Below, piece after piece: positions 9,063 through 17,229 of a DNA stretch of 20,526 nucleotides. Made by a program: the position numbers and the translations under genes. Source of the DNA: Apostichopus californicus (Eukaryota; Echinodermata; Holothuroidea; Aspidochirotida; Stichopodidae). The stretch lies in assembly GCA_020650975.1 (NCBI GenBank), contig JAIPMN010005849.1, forward strand, positions 1-20,526, given 5' to 3'. The number at the start of each line of letters is the position of its first letter. Within the stretch, counting starts at the first letter, position 1. A model generated the notes under the pieces. The model was given only the letters and a program-made list of their open reading frames with translations. It made no database searches and was not told where the DNA came from.

Positions 9063-10506
9063 CCTTTCACGTTAGCCCCACCTTGAGCACATATAGACCC
9101 TCCAACAGGCCAGCTTGAGAAGTTTAATCAATTGATTGATGGTTCCTTCAAATTCCATATCCTCATTGGGTCCTACAATCATGTGACCAGTAGTAACTGC
9201 ATGCTTTTATTCTTTGTTTGGATAAGATCATGTCCAGATCATTGGATAATCATATCCTATTATTACTTGCAGGATCAATTTGTCAGGTAATTACTATTGT
9301 AATTGACTTTAGTGGCTAGTTTCTACCTACCATGATAACATAGGGATGAAGCTTTGCTTTGCAGGCCCATGATATGCATTGTCCCATTCACACAAATGTA
9401 CAAGTCTACATGTATGACCGTGGTGTACCCTAACTAAGTTTGTGTAATTTGGTTGATATTGAGCTGCACTAGAATAGGAACCAAACGACATAGCTGCTGC
9501 GATTTGAAAGTGAAATTTTGGAACACAAATGTATATACCATACAGTCCGGTTGAAACCAGCTCAAATTTAGACCGTGCAAGGAGGAAACATCAATTTTGT
9601 ATTCTGAGGCACTCTCACAAATTTAAACCGACTTACCGGAATCATACGGTAAAGTTTTAACGCACGCCTGCGCAGTTAGGGGCAATTTACCTTGCTTCGA
9701 CCGCTTTCATTTCAAGAACTTATTACAAATCTAAATCAATCTCTTTCTGGTGGAATGTAGCCAAGGTAACAGTGAAATCACTGTAGGTGGAGGATAAAAC
9801 TAAACCACAGAGCAAAATCAAATACATCCTCGTTACTTTTGACCTTAGAAAGGATGTGTTTGTTCAGCTGCTTCAATTAAGTTACGATAAATCATTCTAC
9901 ATCATCATAGTTGTCGACAGTGGTCTGTAAACATTCTACAGCATGTAAACATCCTTGGCATGTTTGTGGGAGAGGAAGGGGAGGCAGAGATATTAAGGCA
10001 GGGGTATTAATTTAAGGCAGCTTGCTGTTGCTAGGTATCAACAGTCAGTAAGACCAAAATGTCATTGTCTGCTAAAGTTCATCAAATCAAATATCTCATC
10101 AGTATTTTCAACATCTTTATTCACAGAACCTTCCGTCAATTGTTAATGTAGTACCTGCTAATAAATAAGATAAATATAACAATTAAAGAAATTACAATTA
10201 TTTGTGCAAACCATTGGCCCATCAAGTAGTTTCCTGAAATATTTTTTATCACTTACACAGAACATGTTGTCATTGTAAAGTACATATTGAACTTAATGTA
10301 ACTTGTAATGTTAACTAAGCAAGGCTGATGTTTACATAAGGTTACTTCCCATACCATGCAGCCAACTCTCACTGTTTTGTCACGAGATGCACGGTTTATT
10401 TTCTCACGCCGGTGGGATCACCAAATATCTCACATGTAATTTGATCCTAAACCTTTGGAATGAAGTACTAGTAGATTTACATGGAGTTTTTTTAATATTT
10501 GGAATG
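9063..10506 (+). other. Intron 2, between MITE copies 1 and 2: nothing recognised
   Basis: AT-rich intronic sequence without supported genes or arrays. A weak imperfect inverted pair (TACCATACAGTCCGG near 9537 against CCGGAATCATACGGTAA near 9637) was seen but lacks target duplications. Confidence 0.5.
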
Positions 10507-10895
10507 TTAAAGGCATTAAAGACTCGCCCCAAACCATGTGCCGCCCTCTGAAAAAAGGTTAACTTTCCGTTGCTTGCAAGTGAAGTTTTCTTCTTGTCGC
10601 TACAAAATGCGGACAGTAATGAAACGGGATACCTTGTCATCTTTTATCTGGAACTGAGATCAGGGAGTTCCATAACAACTCCCTGCTGAGATGTCCATCG
10701 CTGCTATGTACACTGTGTTGTGGGTATTGACCGTAGCTGCATGTATTGACTGTACACTAGTGTCTAATTACCCGACGGTAGCAAGCTGTGTGTGTATTTT
10801 CTGTGATCGATGGTGGTGTCTAACACTTCTGTTACACCTCATTCGAAACTAGGTCAGATTACCAGCATGAGTGCCCGAGTCTTCGCTCCCTTTAA
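10507..10895 (+). mobile_element. TTAA-flanked MITE, copy 2
   Basis: TTAA at 10507-10510 and 10892-10895 flanks a 381-bp element (10511-10891), with ends AGGCATTAAAGACTCG and, reverse-complemented, AGGGAGCGAAGACTCG. It has the same orientation as copy 1 and lacks the SINE. It is longer than copies 1 and 3 (without the SINE) mainly because of a 32-bp gain at 10661-10692: a 25-bp foldback plus a 7-bp duplication (separate entry). The minus-strand 78-codon frame at 10404-10640 is a chance frame across its left end. Confidence 0.9.
10654..10692. mobile_element. 25-bp perfect foldback inserted with 7-bp direct repeat
   Basis: Copy 2 reads CTGAGAT (10654-10660), then CAGGGAGTT-ccataac-AACTCCCTG (10661-10685), then CTGAGAT again (10686-10692). 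Copies 1 and 3 have no such insert: copy 1 has a single CTGAGAT (reading CTGAGATGTCC) at this site, copy 3 a single CTGAGAT on its opposite strand. The insert is a perfect 9-bp inverted repeat with a 7-base loop and begins CAGGG, like hAT ends. It therefore looks like the smallest possible remnant of a transposon: two termini with nothing between. The flanking bases extend the duplication to eight with one mismatch (ACTGAGAT / GCTGAGAT). Confidence 0.75.
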
Positions 10896-10986
10896 ATCCA
10901 TGAGTTTGATGTGATTTTTAGAACATTTTAAGTCTCTGGTCTATTGCTAAGTCATCATCTGCTGTGATTGTGCTATGCAGACAAGT

Positions 10987-11602
10987 GGACAGCCCACTGG
11001 CGGATCCAGGGCCTTTGTTTGGGAGGGGCCAAAGTGGCGTTAGAGTGATATGGGGGAGGGATCTAAGGGGAGGGGGTGCCCCCCTCCCTTTTGGAAAATT
11101 TTCTATTGCTGAATGCCCTCAGATGCAATTTGGTGCAACAGAAGTGTACAATGGTGATGTTAATTTACTTCTAAAAAAATGTTTCCCAGGTGTAATTTTC
11201 TAAAATATTTATAAAACAAAGTTGGGATCATCTTTCTCAAGAAATGTTATTTTTCATAGGTTATAAATTTCTTACAACCAGCCTGTAACTGCAAAATGGT
11301 GATAAACTGTAAATCCTCATGCTCATACATTTAATGTTAAACCAGAAAACGAAAAGGTTTAGACATCTCTTGACTATCTACTCTTGATGACCTTTGACCT
11401 GACCTTTTTGGGGCTAATTGGAAGTATGGACAGGTATAAAGGATTACCATGGAACATTTCTTAGTTGCTACTCAGCAGTGGAATTTTCGTTTATGGTGGT
11501 TATTACAAGGCATTGCCGATGTTCGGAAACACTTTTTGGCTCACCTTTGGGGGGGCCATGGCCCCCGTTGGCCCCCCCCTTGGATCCGCCAGTGGGACAG
11601 CC
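10987..11602. mobile_element. hAT-like MITE with perfect 8-bp target duplication
   Basis: GGACAGCC occurs at 10987-10994 and 11595-11602, directly flanking a 600-bp element (10995-11594). Its ends are perfect inverted repeats over at least 14 bases: CACTGGCGGATCCA on both strands. G/C-run hairpins lie inside both ends: AGGGGAGGGGG-TG-CCCCCCTCCCT at 11066-11089 and the 16-bp palindrome GGGGGCCATGGCCCCC at 11551-11566. The CA-starting ends and 8-bp duplication are hAT hallmarks. There is no transposase. The 64-79-codon frames over it are incidental. The identical target duplications suggest a fairly recent insertion. Confidence 0.93.
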
Positions 11603-11920
11603 TGTTTCTTAAAAATTTTAAAAAAAATGTAAAAACTGAAATCACACTAGGTGAGAACTTTTATTAGTATAGTAATTCCTTTTTGGAGAGAGTCCCCTTT
11701 GGCAGTTGAGAGAACCTTTAAAGAAATTGCTAGTTCATTGGATACCAGCAAACCGTCTGAACTACTCTCATACTAAATTAATCCAGGTTTGTTGTTATAG
11801 CGCTGTCATTTGTGAGCAATTTGACAAGTGAGTCGTGTGTCATGTTTTTGCAGGATGAGGATTACAAGTTAAAGGTAACTGACGGTTAGATCAATCGAAG
11901 AGATCCACCCATATCACCCA
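11603..11920 (+). other. Intron 2 spacer: nothing recognised
   Basis: Short AT-rich intronic stretch between two MITEs, with no terminal repeats, arrays or coding signal. Confidence 0.5.
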
Positions 11921-12282
11921 TATAGGAGTAGGAGCTCAATTTGATTTGGGGGGGGGGGGCTGTAGGGACTTGCCCGAAAAATATAATTAAAATTGTTCGC
12001 GCTATCCGCGCGCATTCAACTTGTTAATGTACATATCACATAGGCATGCATCGGTTATTACATCGCATGCCAGTTACATCATTTGCAGTGTTATTACCCT
12101 TCCATATTGGTTATCATTCGTTACAATAATAATGATGATAACAATGTCAGTTTAACCATTGAAAAACACATTGCAATTTATTTCTCTTACAGTAGGTGCC
12201 CCGAAAAATTCTCAGCATATTGCCTGAATTTTCAAAAAATTCTTTGGTTTGGGGGGCTGCCCCCTCGCCTCCTACGCCTATG
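11921..12282 (-). mobile_element. Poly-G-ended MITE, copy B (inverted relative to copy A)
   Basis: The reverse complement of this block matches copy A (about 7419-7780) along its whole length with scattered substitutions and small indels. The shared interior includes CAATATGCTGAGAATTTTTC, ACCAATATGGAAG and GCATGCGATGTAATAAC. The ends are TATAGGAGTAGGAGCTC on the left and CTCCTACGCCTATG on the right, with a G12-13 run at about 11948 and a G6-CTG-C5 hairpin near 12250. The target duplication is not clear (TCACC appears near both ends but at slightly different offsets). The 64-84-codon frames over it are not genes. Confidence 0.82.
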
Positions 12283-12952
12283 TCACCGCATGTGTGTATG
12301 TTTGCTTGTGTATCTCAGTCTGGAGACTATTCATTGAAAATGATGACTGTACAGTTTGCCATGTTGTTCACAGTTTTAGAAATTTTCTAAATATCTAATA
12401 AAAAAATATCTAAAAAAAATAAAAAATTCATACTTCTGCGACAAATTTTGTGCTCACAAGTTTGTACTCTTTGCCGACGACGGAAAAAGGATTGAGTCTA
12501 TATTTTCGCTGGTGCATGTTCGTGAGTGTGTGTTTGTGTATGCGTGTAAGAGGCATCTGCCTGTAAACACTGAAAGTGAAAATGAAAGTTAGTGGTGGAT
12601 GATGAATATCTTACCTGGTGATTGGCTTGTTGAGTACAATTTATGTGAAACAGTAAAAAAAATCATTTGCAGCGGTCAACAGATCTGGTTCTGTAATCTT
12701 CAAGCATTATAAATAGAAAAGTCCATCTTGGTTGAACCTCATACATGGTATGTAGTACTCCTGCCAGTATTGAAATTGGTAGATTTATAAGGTCACAAAA
12801 TGTGGCAAGTAATAACCGTAAGCCAACTAGCTCTCTGGTTTGTTGAATACTTATACAGAAGAGTGGTGAGTGTCAAATGATGTATTTCTTGTAATGTAGA
12901 CAAGGTTGACCATCTAGAATTACACAATCACAAAAAAAGGAAGGAAGTGTGT
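12283..12952 (+). other. Intron 2 between copy B and TTAA MITE copy 3: nothing recognised
   Basis: AT-rich intronic sequence with A-rich runs near 12397-12430 and a TG-rich patch near 12525-12545. No coding or repeat structure is supported. Confidence 0.5.
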
Positions 12953-13318
12953 TTAAAGGGAGTGAAGACTCGCGCACAAAGAAACGTCTGATGCCGGAAA
13001 TCGGATCTAGTTTCGAATGAGGAGTAACAGAAGTGTTAGACACCACCATCGATCCCAGAAAGTACACACACAGCTTGCTACCGTCGGTGATAAGACACTA
13101 GTGTACAGTCGATACATGCAGCTACGGTCAATACCCACAACACAGTGTACATAGCAGCGATGGACATCTCAGGTCCAGATGAAAGATAACAAGGTATCAC
13201 ATTTCATTACTGTCCGCATTTTGTAGCGACAAGAAGAAAACTTCACTCGCAAGCAACGGAAAGTTAACTTTTTTTAGAGGGCGGCACCCCGTTTGGGGCG
13301 AGTCTTCAATGCCATTAA
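12953..13318 (-). mobile_element. TTAA-flanked MITE, copy 3 (inverted)
   Basis: TTAA at 12953-12956 and 13315-13318 flanks a 358-bp element (12957-13314). Its reverse complement aligns to copies 1 and 2 end to end. The ends are AGGGAGTGAAGACTCG and, reverse-complemented from the right, TGGCATTGAAGACTCG. It lacks both the SINE of copy 1 and the 25-bp foldback of copy 2, so it shows the empty state for both insertions. It lies about 165 bp upstream of the motif S exon and in opposite orientation to copies 1 and 2 in the same intron. The minus-strand 64-codon frame at 12873-13067 is incidental. Confidence 0.9.
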
Positions 13319-13479
13319 GTTTAGAAGCATTCAGTGTAATCTGTGCAGCTATAATGGATATATATCTTCCATTTCTTATAAGACCCCTAATTGTTATTTC
13401 ACATCATTCTGGGTGTTGTAAGTCTCATTCAGTGTTTAGTGCATAAATTTCCAAATTTCTCTTACCTCTTTTTTGTTAG

Positions 13480-13587
13480 AGTCAAATCCAAGTCATGGCT
13501 CTCCACTGGTTGGTTCACCTTTGAGCTTCTCCTTGACATGTGTGATAAGTTGGATGTCTATGGAATGGTACCGGAAGACTACTGCCG
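13480..13587 (+). CDS. ST6GALNAC-like: Sialyltransferase (ST6GalNAc-like), exon with sialylmotif S
   Basis: A 108-bp exon with a pyrimidine-rich acceptor ending TTGTTAG (AG at 13478-13479) and a donor CCG|GTAAGT (GT at 13588-13589). The first base completes the split codon AT+A (Ile322). A second AG at 13480-13481 would break the frame, which fixes the start. The 35 full codons encode sialylmotif S, with WLSTGWFTF (W328-F336), C343 and the VYGM block (348-351), then PEDYC. The exon ends two bases into Arg358. Motif S binds donor and acceptor, and C343 is the expected disulfide partner of C196 in motif L. STGWFT followed by YGMV is characteristic of ST6GalNAc III-VI among animal sialyltransferases. 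The inverted TTAA-flanked MITE copy ends only about 165 bp upstream of this acceptor. Confidence 0.95.
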
Positions 13588-15216
13588 GTAAGTTCAATTT
13601 TGAGATCCATAGAGTGTTTAGATTAGGAGAAGTAATGCCAAGCCCCATTTTGTAAACCACCTCCTGCCCCCCTCCCCCTAACCTTATTTTTTTTATATAT
13701 TACGGGATACAAATATATGCTTGGCATGAGTAAGTTCAAACCAAAGGTTTTCTTTCCCATTTTTTGATCTCATGCAGTTAGCACTGAGCCATCGAAGTTG
13801 TGACAACGAGGTATTTTACCATTAGTTGCTGATATTACAGTCAGTGGTACAATAGTGGTCCTTTTACACCACTTAAAAGGAAAGATAATTCACCTAATAA
13901 TATCATGGTCACTGTATTGTCCAATAAACAGTTGGAAATATACACTCAAAAACTTCAACATTTTGGAATACGGAGTGAGTTAAGAAGTTTTCTGTAGTGG
14001 GGTGAATAGGCGGAAGTAACTACCTAATAATTAGGAGTGAAGCATTCGTAAAACGAAAAGAAAGGAAAAGAAAAGATTTCATAGGATGAAGGATGATGAT
14101 TGAGTGTTCATTAGTTCAATAGAATAAGGCAATGTTATAGCTTGGTACGGTAAAGTAAAGACTTTCAAAGATAAATAGAGGACTGTGTCATGTGCCACAT
14201 AATCAATGTATGATGCCATCACTTGGCAGTCACAATAAATACAGTTTGAGGTGTGCAAAAAGTGTCAGGGGTCAGGAGAAGAGATATTCACATCATTTAT
14301 ACATAATGCATGTCCCTAGCAACCAAGGACACAAACATTATGCAATCAAATTACATTCCACAGGAATCTGTCCCTATGTTAGAGCAAGTTAGAAACTACT
14401 TTGGAAAGGTATCTACATCCTAGGCAGGCTCCAGTCCCATTCCTATCTCTCCCCCCACCCCCACCCCTACCTTTGTGATACTGTGGGAAATCAAGTATTT
14501 CCTCTCCGTGCCAAACCCAATTTCAAAAACAAGAAAAATTATGTGTTTTTGTTTATATATTTCTTTTTATATGAAAGCTAGATAAAGAGTTTGTGTATTG
14601 CACAGCATGTATAGTACATGCTGCACTTTTGGCTTCGGTGCTGTAGCTAACAAATAACGCATCATCAGCAGTTATAAGCTAGGAGAGTGTAAATTAATTA
14701 ACCGTAGATAAATATTTGATGTAGGGTTATTCATCTGAAATCCCCTTACCTATATCAAACAGATTATGTCCGTTGTTTGTGATATTGTATGGGCACCTGT
14801 TGGTTATACATGTATGCACTTGCAATTAATAAAGTACCATTGGCATTGTTGTGGAAAGATGAAAGAATGCCTACCATTAAATCCCTTCAGTTTATGATTA
14901 ATGTAATCTACATGCTTAAAAGCACCCTAATGAGTTTCCATCGCTGATAGTTAACAAATGTTTTTGGGAAAACATGCAAATATGTCTAGATATCTGAAAT
15001 TGATAAGTTACCAAACAAACACCTTAAACAAAAAACAAGAAAAAAACTTATACAAAATGGAATACAATAGAAAGAGGAACCTTTAAAAAAGGAAACAGTT
15101 TTGTTTTTGTTGCATATTCATGTCTAAAACGGTATTGAAAAAAATTGATGCAGAGACCAGATTAGAGTTGATTGCAGCTTAAGCTTACATTGCAATTATA
15201 TATTGTGTGTGAGGTA
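13588..15216 (+). other. Intron 3, 5' part: nothing recognised as a gene
   Basis: AT-rich intron with C-rich patches at about 13662-13680 and 14449-14470. A perfect hairpin CAGCATGTA-tag-TACATGCTG lies at 14603-14623. No terminal repeats with target duplications were found, and short frames such as 14192-14392 show no domain. Confidence 0.5.
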
Positions 15217-15595
15217 ATCATTTCCAGTGGCGGAGCATCCATACAGTCAGGGAGGGGGGGCGGATGCCCCCCCTGACAGACTCAAATGGACTGCTGGCGC
15301 CCTTTTCAGCTCTTTACCACTTTTTACTTATAGACGATTATTGACTTTTTTATTGCGCTCTCATCTACCTATTGACATTTGTCACATTTTGTTGGTGTAA
15401 TTTGGCGATGACACCTATTTATTCTTTGTTTATCTGCAAATTAGCTAGGCCCGGAAAGGGTCATTTCCGGCGATCTAGGGAGTATCTTTACTCAAAAAAT
15501 GTCTGTACGCTACGCTTAGCTGGCGTCGAAAGCGCCCTTACAGACCATTCTCGCCCCTTCTGACCAATACCCCTAGCTCCGCCACTGATCATTTC
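15217..15595. mobile_element. hAT-like MITE with perfect 8-bp target duplication (CAGTGGCGGAGC family)
   Basis: ATCATTTC at 15217-15224 and 15588-15595 flanks a 363-bp element (15225-15587) with perfect terminal inverted repeats CAGTGGCGGAGC. Inside the left end is a strong hairpin between GTCAGGG and CCCTGAC with G/C runs (15246-15277). The CAG-type ends and 8-bp duplication identify it as hAT-like; no transposase is present. Its interior near 15449-15482 (CCGGAAAGGGTCATTTCCGG and flanks) closely resembles the interior of the next element at 16154-16468. The 63-codon frame at 15372-15563 is a by-product. Confidence 0.93.
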
Positions 15596-16145
15596 CATAT
15601 AAAATCCTCTCCTAATTGACATTGCAACCAATCCGGGCAGTGTCTGCAACATATAGTGTCCGACAAGCTACAATTTATTTGTTTTACAAATTTGACCATC
15701 AGGTGAGAGATACTGAACGTAGCAAATATCTGTTAAATTGTAGTGTAGTGGAAATGTTTTGGTCAGGCCTGATGGGTCTTTATCTATTGAAAGGTTAATT
15801 TTTGAGTACAGCCCTTCTTGTGATATTAAGATATTATGAAGTGGTATTAGAGCAGAACAGTTTGCTCGCCCGCAACCAAACTGTTCTTCTCAAGCTGAAT
15901 ACTTGTACGGTTATAAACAAAGAGCTTACAATGGATGCTGGCATCCTGACCACACCATCATACATTGATACATGTCTAACTGCATGGATACAACCGAAGA
16001 TGGCCTGCGCCATCGTCCACCTTCCCGAAAGCTCAATCTACACCTTCAATGTAAATGAAATTCTAATGAGCTTTAACATGTTGAGGAATCGACAGGCTGT
16101 TAACATTTGTAGGTAAAAAGAACAACTAGTAGAAGAAAACTGCAA
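15596..16145 (+). other. Intron 3 between two MITEs; unassigned 104-codon frame
   Basis: A plus-strand frame at 15802-16116 (104 codons from a non-ATG start) has a fairly ordinary amino-acid mix but no motif, splice framing or homology I recognise. It lies inside the intron, so I list the stretch as non-coding. Confidence 0.45.
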
Positions 16146-16476
16146 GCAGCATACAGGCACGTAGCCAAAGGGGGGGCAAAGGGGGCAGCTGTCCCCCCCC
16201 CCTTGAGCATATTTAAAAAAAAATTTTTTTAATGTTTTTATGATATCGCTAGTAATTTCAAAAGAGAAAATGCTAAGATGCAACTTACAAGGCCTGGGAA
16301 GTGCCATTTCCAGCGATCTGGGAGGCATTTTCAGCCAAAATTTTCGTGTACACTTTGCGCCAATCATGGTGGCGCTACGCTTAGATAGTTTGCAATGACG
16401 TATCTACTGCTCTGATAGTTTGCCTACATTTTTGCCCCTCCCTTGGCAAATTCCTGGCTACGCGCCTGGCTGCATC
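16146..16476. mobile_element. hAT-like MITE with imperfect 8-bp target duplication (CAGGCRCGTAGCCA family)
   Basis: The element body is 16154-16468 (315 bp) with inverted ends CAGGCACGTAGCCA and, reverse-complemented, CAGGCGCGTAGCCA (13 of 14). The flanking octamers are GCAGCATA (16146-16153) and GCTGCATC (16469-16476), 6 of 8 identical, as expected for an older insertion. G-runs and a GGGGGCAGCTGTCCCCC hairpin (about 16181-16202) lie inside the left end. The block near 16291-16324 matches the interior of the 15225-15587 element. The minus-strand 109-codon frame (16038-16367) arises from this repeat. Confidence 0.85.
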
Positions 16477-16937
16477 TGGTGATAATGTGTACAATACATG
16501 CTGAAAATGTTTTAAGAAATGAGGATAGATAGTTAAAGATGGGCTCGCTAAAACTCTCAATGTAGCTTTGAATGTAGGTGTCTTAGTTGCTCCATTGACT
16601 TGAAGTATGGAAATTATGTTGATTTATAAAGCAACCAAACATGCAAGATTTAAAAAAGGGTCACCTCGGTGCTGGCTGTTTAGACACTTTACCCAAAGAT
16701 GAGCCTGTTTGGGCAGTGGTGCAATGATATTTGTTCATCATGTCTTATACATTTCACCAGCACAATTAGCTCCAATTCCTCAAAAATTTGAAACTCTGAC
16801 ATAGAAACAATTTTTTGGGAATATTAATATACATGGAAAAATATGCACAAATTTTACAAGATTTAATATTGTTATTCCTTCACTTGTTTTTTTTTTTTTA
16901 ATTCTACATATTTTATTTTTATTCCTCATTATTTCAG
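16477..16937 (+). other. Intron 3, 3' end
   Basis: AT-rich sequence leading to the long T-rich tract (about 16880-16935) and AG acceptor of the last coding exon. No other feature seen. Confidence 0.6.
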
Positions 16938-17229
16938 AAATCACCATCAGAAGATAAAATACCATTACTTTCAGGAAAAACCTAGTCCCACCGAATGTGG
17001 GACTTATAAATTTGTTGAAACGGCGAAAAAGTTCGCTCACCGGTTCATGACTGAGAAAGCTGTGTTTGCCAAGTGGGGGGCACAGTATAACGTGTCTTTC
17101 TACCATCCTTACTGGAATATTTCCCACGAGGCAGCCAAGACTCTCAACACACCTTTTATCATGAACCAAAAGATGAAAAAAAAGTCTCCTGTACACGGAA
17201 AAGTCATAAGAGGTGGCAGGAAAACCTAG
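16938..17229 (+). CDS. ST6GALNAC-like: Sialyltransferase (ST6GalNAc-like), last coding exon with motifs III and VS
   Basis: The acceptor is ATTATTTCAG (AG at 16936-16937) after a long T-rich tract. The first base completes CG+A (Arg358), and 96 codons follow to the TAG at 17227-17229. Motif III is KYHYF (365-369, at 16957-16971). Motif VS is H392-R-F-M-T-E397 (17038-17055), matching HxxxxE; in structurally studied GT29 enzymes the VS His is the catalytic base and the motif III His contacts the donor phosphate. Next come K398-AVFAKW, two sequons (N409-V-S, N418-I-S) and a family-like WNIS block. The last 19 residues or so (436-454) are a Lys/Arg-rich tail that I do not recognise as standard for the family. 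All four sialylmotifs are present and intact across the exons, so an active enzyme is predicted. The 138-codon antisense reading frame over this exon is a shadow. Confidence 0.95.

Noticed and set aside
9530-9655. Possible small element with ends like TACCATACAGTCCGG
   Set aside because: The inverted match is imperfect and no target duplication flanks it.
13480-13481. Alternative acceptor AG two bases downstream for the motif S exon
   Set aside because: Using it would shift the frame and destroy WLSTGWF; only the exon start at 13480 joins correctly.
15802-16116. 104-codon plus-strand frame in intron 3
   Set aside because: Composition is ordinary but it has no ATG start, motif or exon-like splice context that I recognise; probably chance.
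16038-16367. 109-codon minus-strand frame with a Gly/Cys/Pro-rich segment
   Set aside because: It is generated by the G/C runs of the hAT-like MITE at 16154-16468.
16780-17196. 138-codon minus-strand frame
   Set aside because: It is antisense to the last sialyltransferase exon, and its length follows from that exon's codon composition.
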